DNA from: Proteobacteria bacterium SG_bin4
GTDB taxonomy: Bacteria > Pseudomonadota > Gammaproteobacteria > Burkholderiales > Nitrosomonadaceae
NCBI GenBank assembly: GCA_002083395.1
Contig: LWDH01000033.1
Location: 1-14,356 of the forward strand
Direction of reading: 5' to 3'
DNA: 14,356 bases
Shown here in pieces: positions 13,259 to 14,356 of the stretch. Within the stretch, counting starts at the first letter, position 1, and each line of letters opens with the position of its first letter. The notes beneath the pieces are model-generated. The model saw only the letters and a list, made by a program, of their open reading frames with translations. It was not told where the DNA came from and searched no databases. The translations under genes were made by a program, and so were the position numbers.

Positions 13259-14356
13259 TTAGCGCCAGGTTACATGCACTGCATGTTCCATCCAAGCGTG
13301 TTTAATTACCGAAAAACTCCACGGCAAACTATCCAGCAGCATATCAAACACACCCGGCTCGACCGTTAAATACCATAACCCATCTTCTTTTAACTGCAAT
13401 ACGCCTTTACGCTGCAGAAAGGTTTCGCGTAACCCGCTGATGGAGGTATTACCGACAGTTTTCCAGTTTTGAATCATGCCGCGCAGCAAACCTTCTATCG
13501 TTTCTTGTTCACGGTCATTGATCTCAATTTCCCGGCAAATCGGAATGCCGGTAGTGATACCGCACAAAATCTTATTCAGCGTCAATTGATATTCCGGTGA
13601 CTGCAATTGCTCGTTGACCAGAAATTGCAACAAATGGACTGCCCGCTCCGCAGCTTGCCGGTTAACAAATACGCCGTCATTGACCAGTTCCAGCAATGTG
13701 AACAATCGCGGCAAATAGGGCGCAGCTAAAATCATTCCGGAATTATCAATGAAAATCTCTTCGTAGACATCGCCGGATTGTGATCCTTTCAGCAGAGAAT
13801 CCCAATTGATCGCCGGAAATGCTTCAGGACTTGCAAGTTCTGTAGCGTTATTCACTGCTGGATTTTGCGACCCGTTTGCTTCCGCACGCAGCCCCGAAGT
13901 TATGGTGGATTGCAAAATCATGCGCTGCAACATTGCATGCAACGCACCGTAGGCTTTGATCTGCTCCAGTTGCTCATACCAAGCCAGCAGCGTCTCTCCG
14001 CTATCGGTACTAGCGGATACCGCCCGAGCCAGTGTGTGCAGGTAGATCGTCGACTCGAATTCGCGGTCAGCTTCCGTTAGGCAATAAGCAATTGCCCCCC
14101 GGCGTATCCGTTGCGCCCACTGCGCCTGGTTCAGCGCCGCTTCTTCCCCCGCGATCCCATGTAATGCCGTGCCCTGCGCCAGCAGATGTTCCATGATGCG
14201 CGCCGCCTGCGGCTGCAGCAAATAAACGAGATCAAGTGCCAATGCCGGCGGTAATTTACCCGCCAGTTCGTCCAGTTCCATGCTGCTGAGCAGCTCCCGC
14301 AGCCGTTGCTGTATTTGCGCACCCCGCATGCCGGTCGCGCTGAATCGCGCGATTTC
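13259..14356 (-). CDS. Contractile injection system tape-measure protein, C-terminal part (runs off right edge)
   Basis: The frame stays open to the last base of the window, and the first internal ATG (14329) has no ribosome-binding site, so the true start lies beyond it; 365 residues are visible. The C-terminal half matches the eCIS tape-measure family (Afp14-like): NSGMILAAPYLPRLFTLLEL, AERAVHLLQFLVNEQ, LTLNKILCGI, ETIEGLLRGMIQNWKTVGNT, GLRETFLQRKGVLQL, FDMLLDSLPWSFSVIKHAWM and the end VHVTWR. In related systems this protein sets tube length and lies inside the particle. The order tape measure then AAA+ ATPase is that of Afp/PVC loci, which fixes the system type. The structural genes (tube, sheath, baseplate, spike) are expected to the right of the window. 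Confidence 0.88.
   Translation of the reverse strand, partial: EIARFSATGMRGAQIQQRLRELLSSMELDELAGKLPPALALDLVYLLQPQAARIMEHLLAQGTALHGIAGEEAALNQAQWAQRIRRGAIAYCLTEADREFESTIYLHTLARAVSASTDSGETLLAWYEQLEQIKAYGALHAMLQRMILQSTITSGLRAEANGSQNPAVNNATELASPEAFPAINWDSLLKGSQSGDVYEEIFIDNSGMILAAPYLPRLFTLLELVNDGVFVNRQAAERAVHLLQFLVNEQLQSPEYQLTLNKILCGITTGIPICREIEINDREQETIEGLLRGMIQNWKTVGNTSISGLRETFLQRKGVLQLKEDGLWYLTVEPGVFDMLLDSLPWSFSVIKHAWMEHAVHVTWR

Noticed and set aside
14327..14329. ATG as start of the tape-measure gene
   Set aside because: There is no ribosome-binding site and the frame continues open to the window edge; family members are longer at the N-terminus.
1..14356. tRNA, rRNA, CRISPR arrays, intact transposases
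   Set aside because: None seen on either strand by reading; absence is not proven without a covariance or repeat search.

Overview
The window most resembles a betaproteobacterial chromosome, probably Nitrosomonas or a relative. I infer this from the flavour of the proteins (DUF3330 zinc-ribbon protein, OmpL-like porin, exported Tyr/Gly-rich protein) and a mid-range GC content judged by eye; no marker gene fixes the taxonomy. Every well-supported gene is on the minus strand.

The right-hand 11.5 kb (2800-14356) is the 3' part of an extracellular contractile injection system (eCIS, the Afp/PVC-like phage-tail-derived family). In transcription order it holds the C-terminal part of the tape-measure protein (runs off the right edge), the AAA+ ATPase, a large secreted and membrane-anchored protein with a peptidoglycan-binding-like N-terminus and a GH18-like barrel, a SAM methyltransferase, four cargo-like proteins, and a DUF4157 (eCIS core domain) protein with an HEAWH motif. 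Gaps are short (7 to about 80 bp), so this is probably one operon whose promoter lies outside the window.

The main discovery is in 2800-8578. Five consecutive proteins share an ungapped 43-residue N-terminal segment that always begins at residue 32-35 and contains three tandem 16-residue units (NSP-x-x-x-x-QR-like). Behind it each carries a different domain: DUF4157; an unassigned 550-residue protein with a GT-B-like motif; a DNA/RNA non-specific endonuclease-like domain; an HNH nuclease of the WHH type; and an orphan domain. The simplest reading is a loading or packaging leader fused to interchangeable effectors. No immunity genes are apparent, as expected for a particle aimed at other kinds of cells.

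The left-hand 2.8 kb is ordinary accessory chromosome: a truncated OmpL-like porin meeting what may be the end of a plus-strand gene; a non-coding stretch with an 18-bp perfect palindrome and alternative inverted repeats; a small gene set (exported His/Tyr/Gly-rich protein, lipoprotein, DUF3330 zinc-ribbon protein); a MITE-like repeat of about 132 bp with 12-bp terminal inverted repeats; and a GNAT acetyltransferase. I saw no tRNA, rRNA, CRISPR array or intact insertion sequence.
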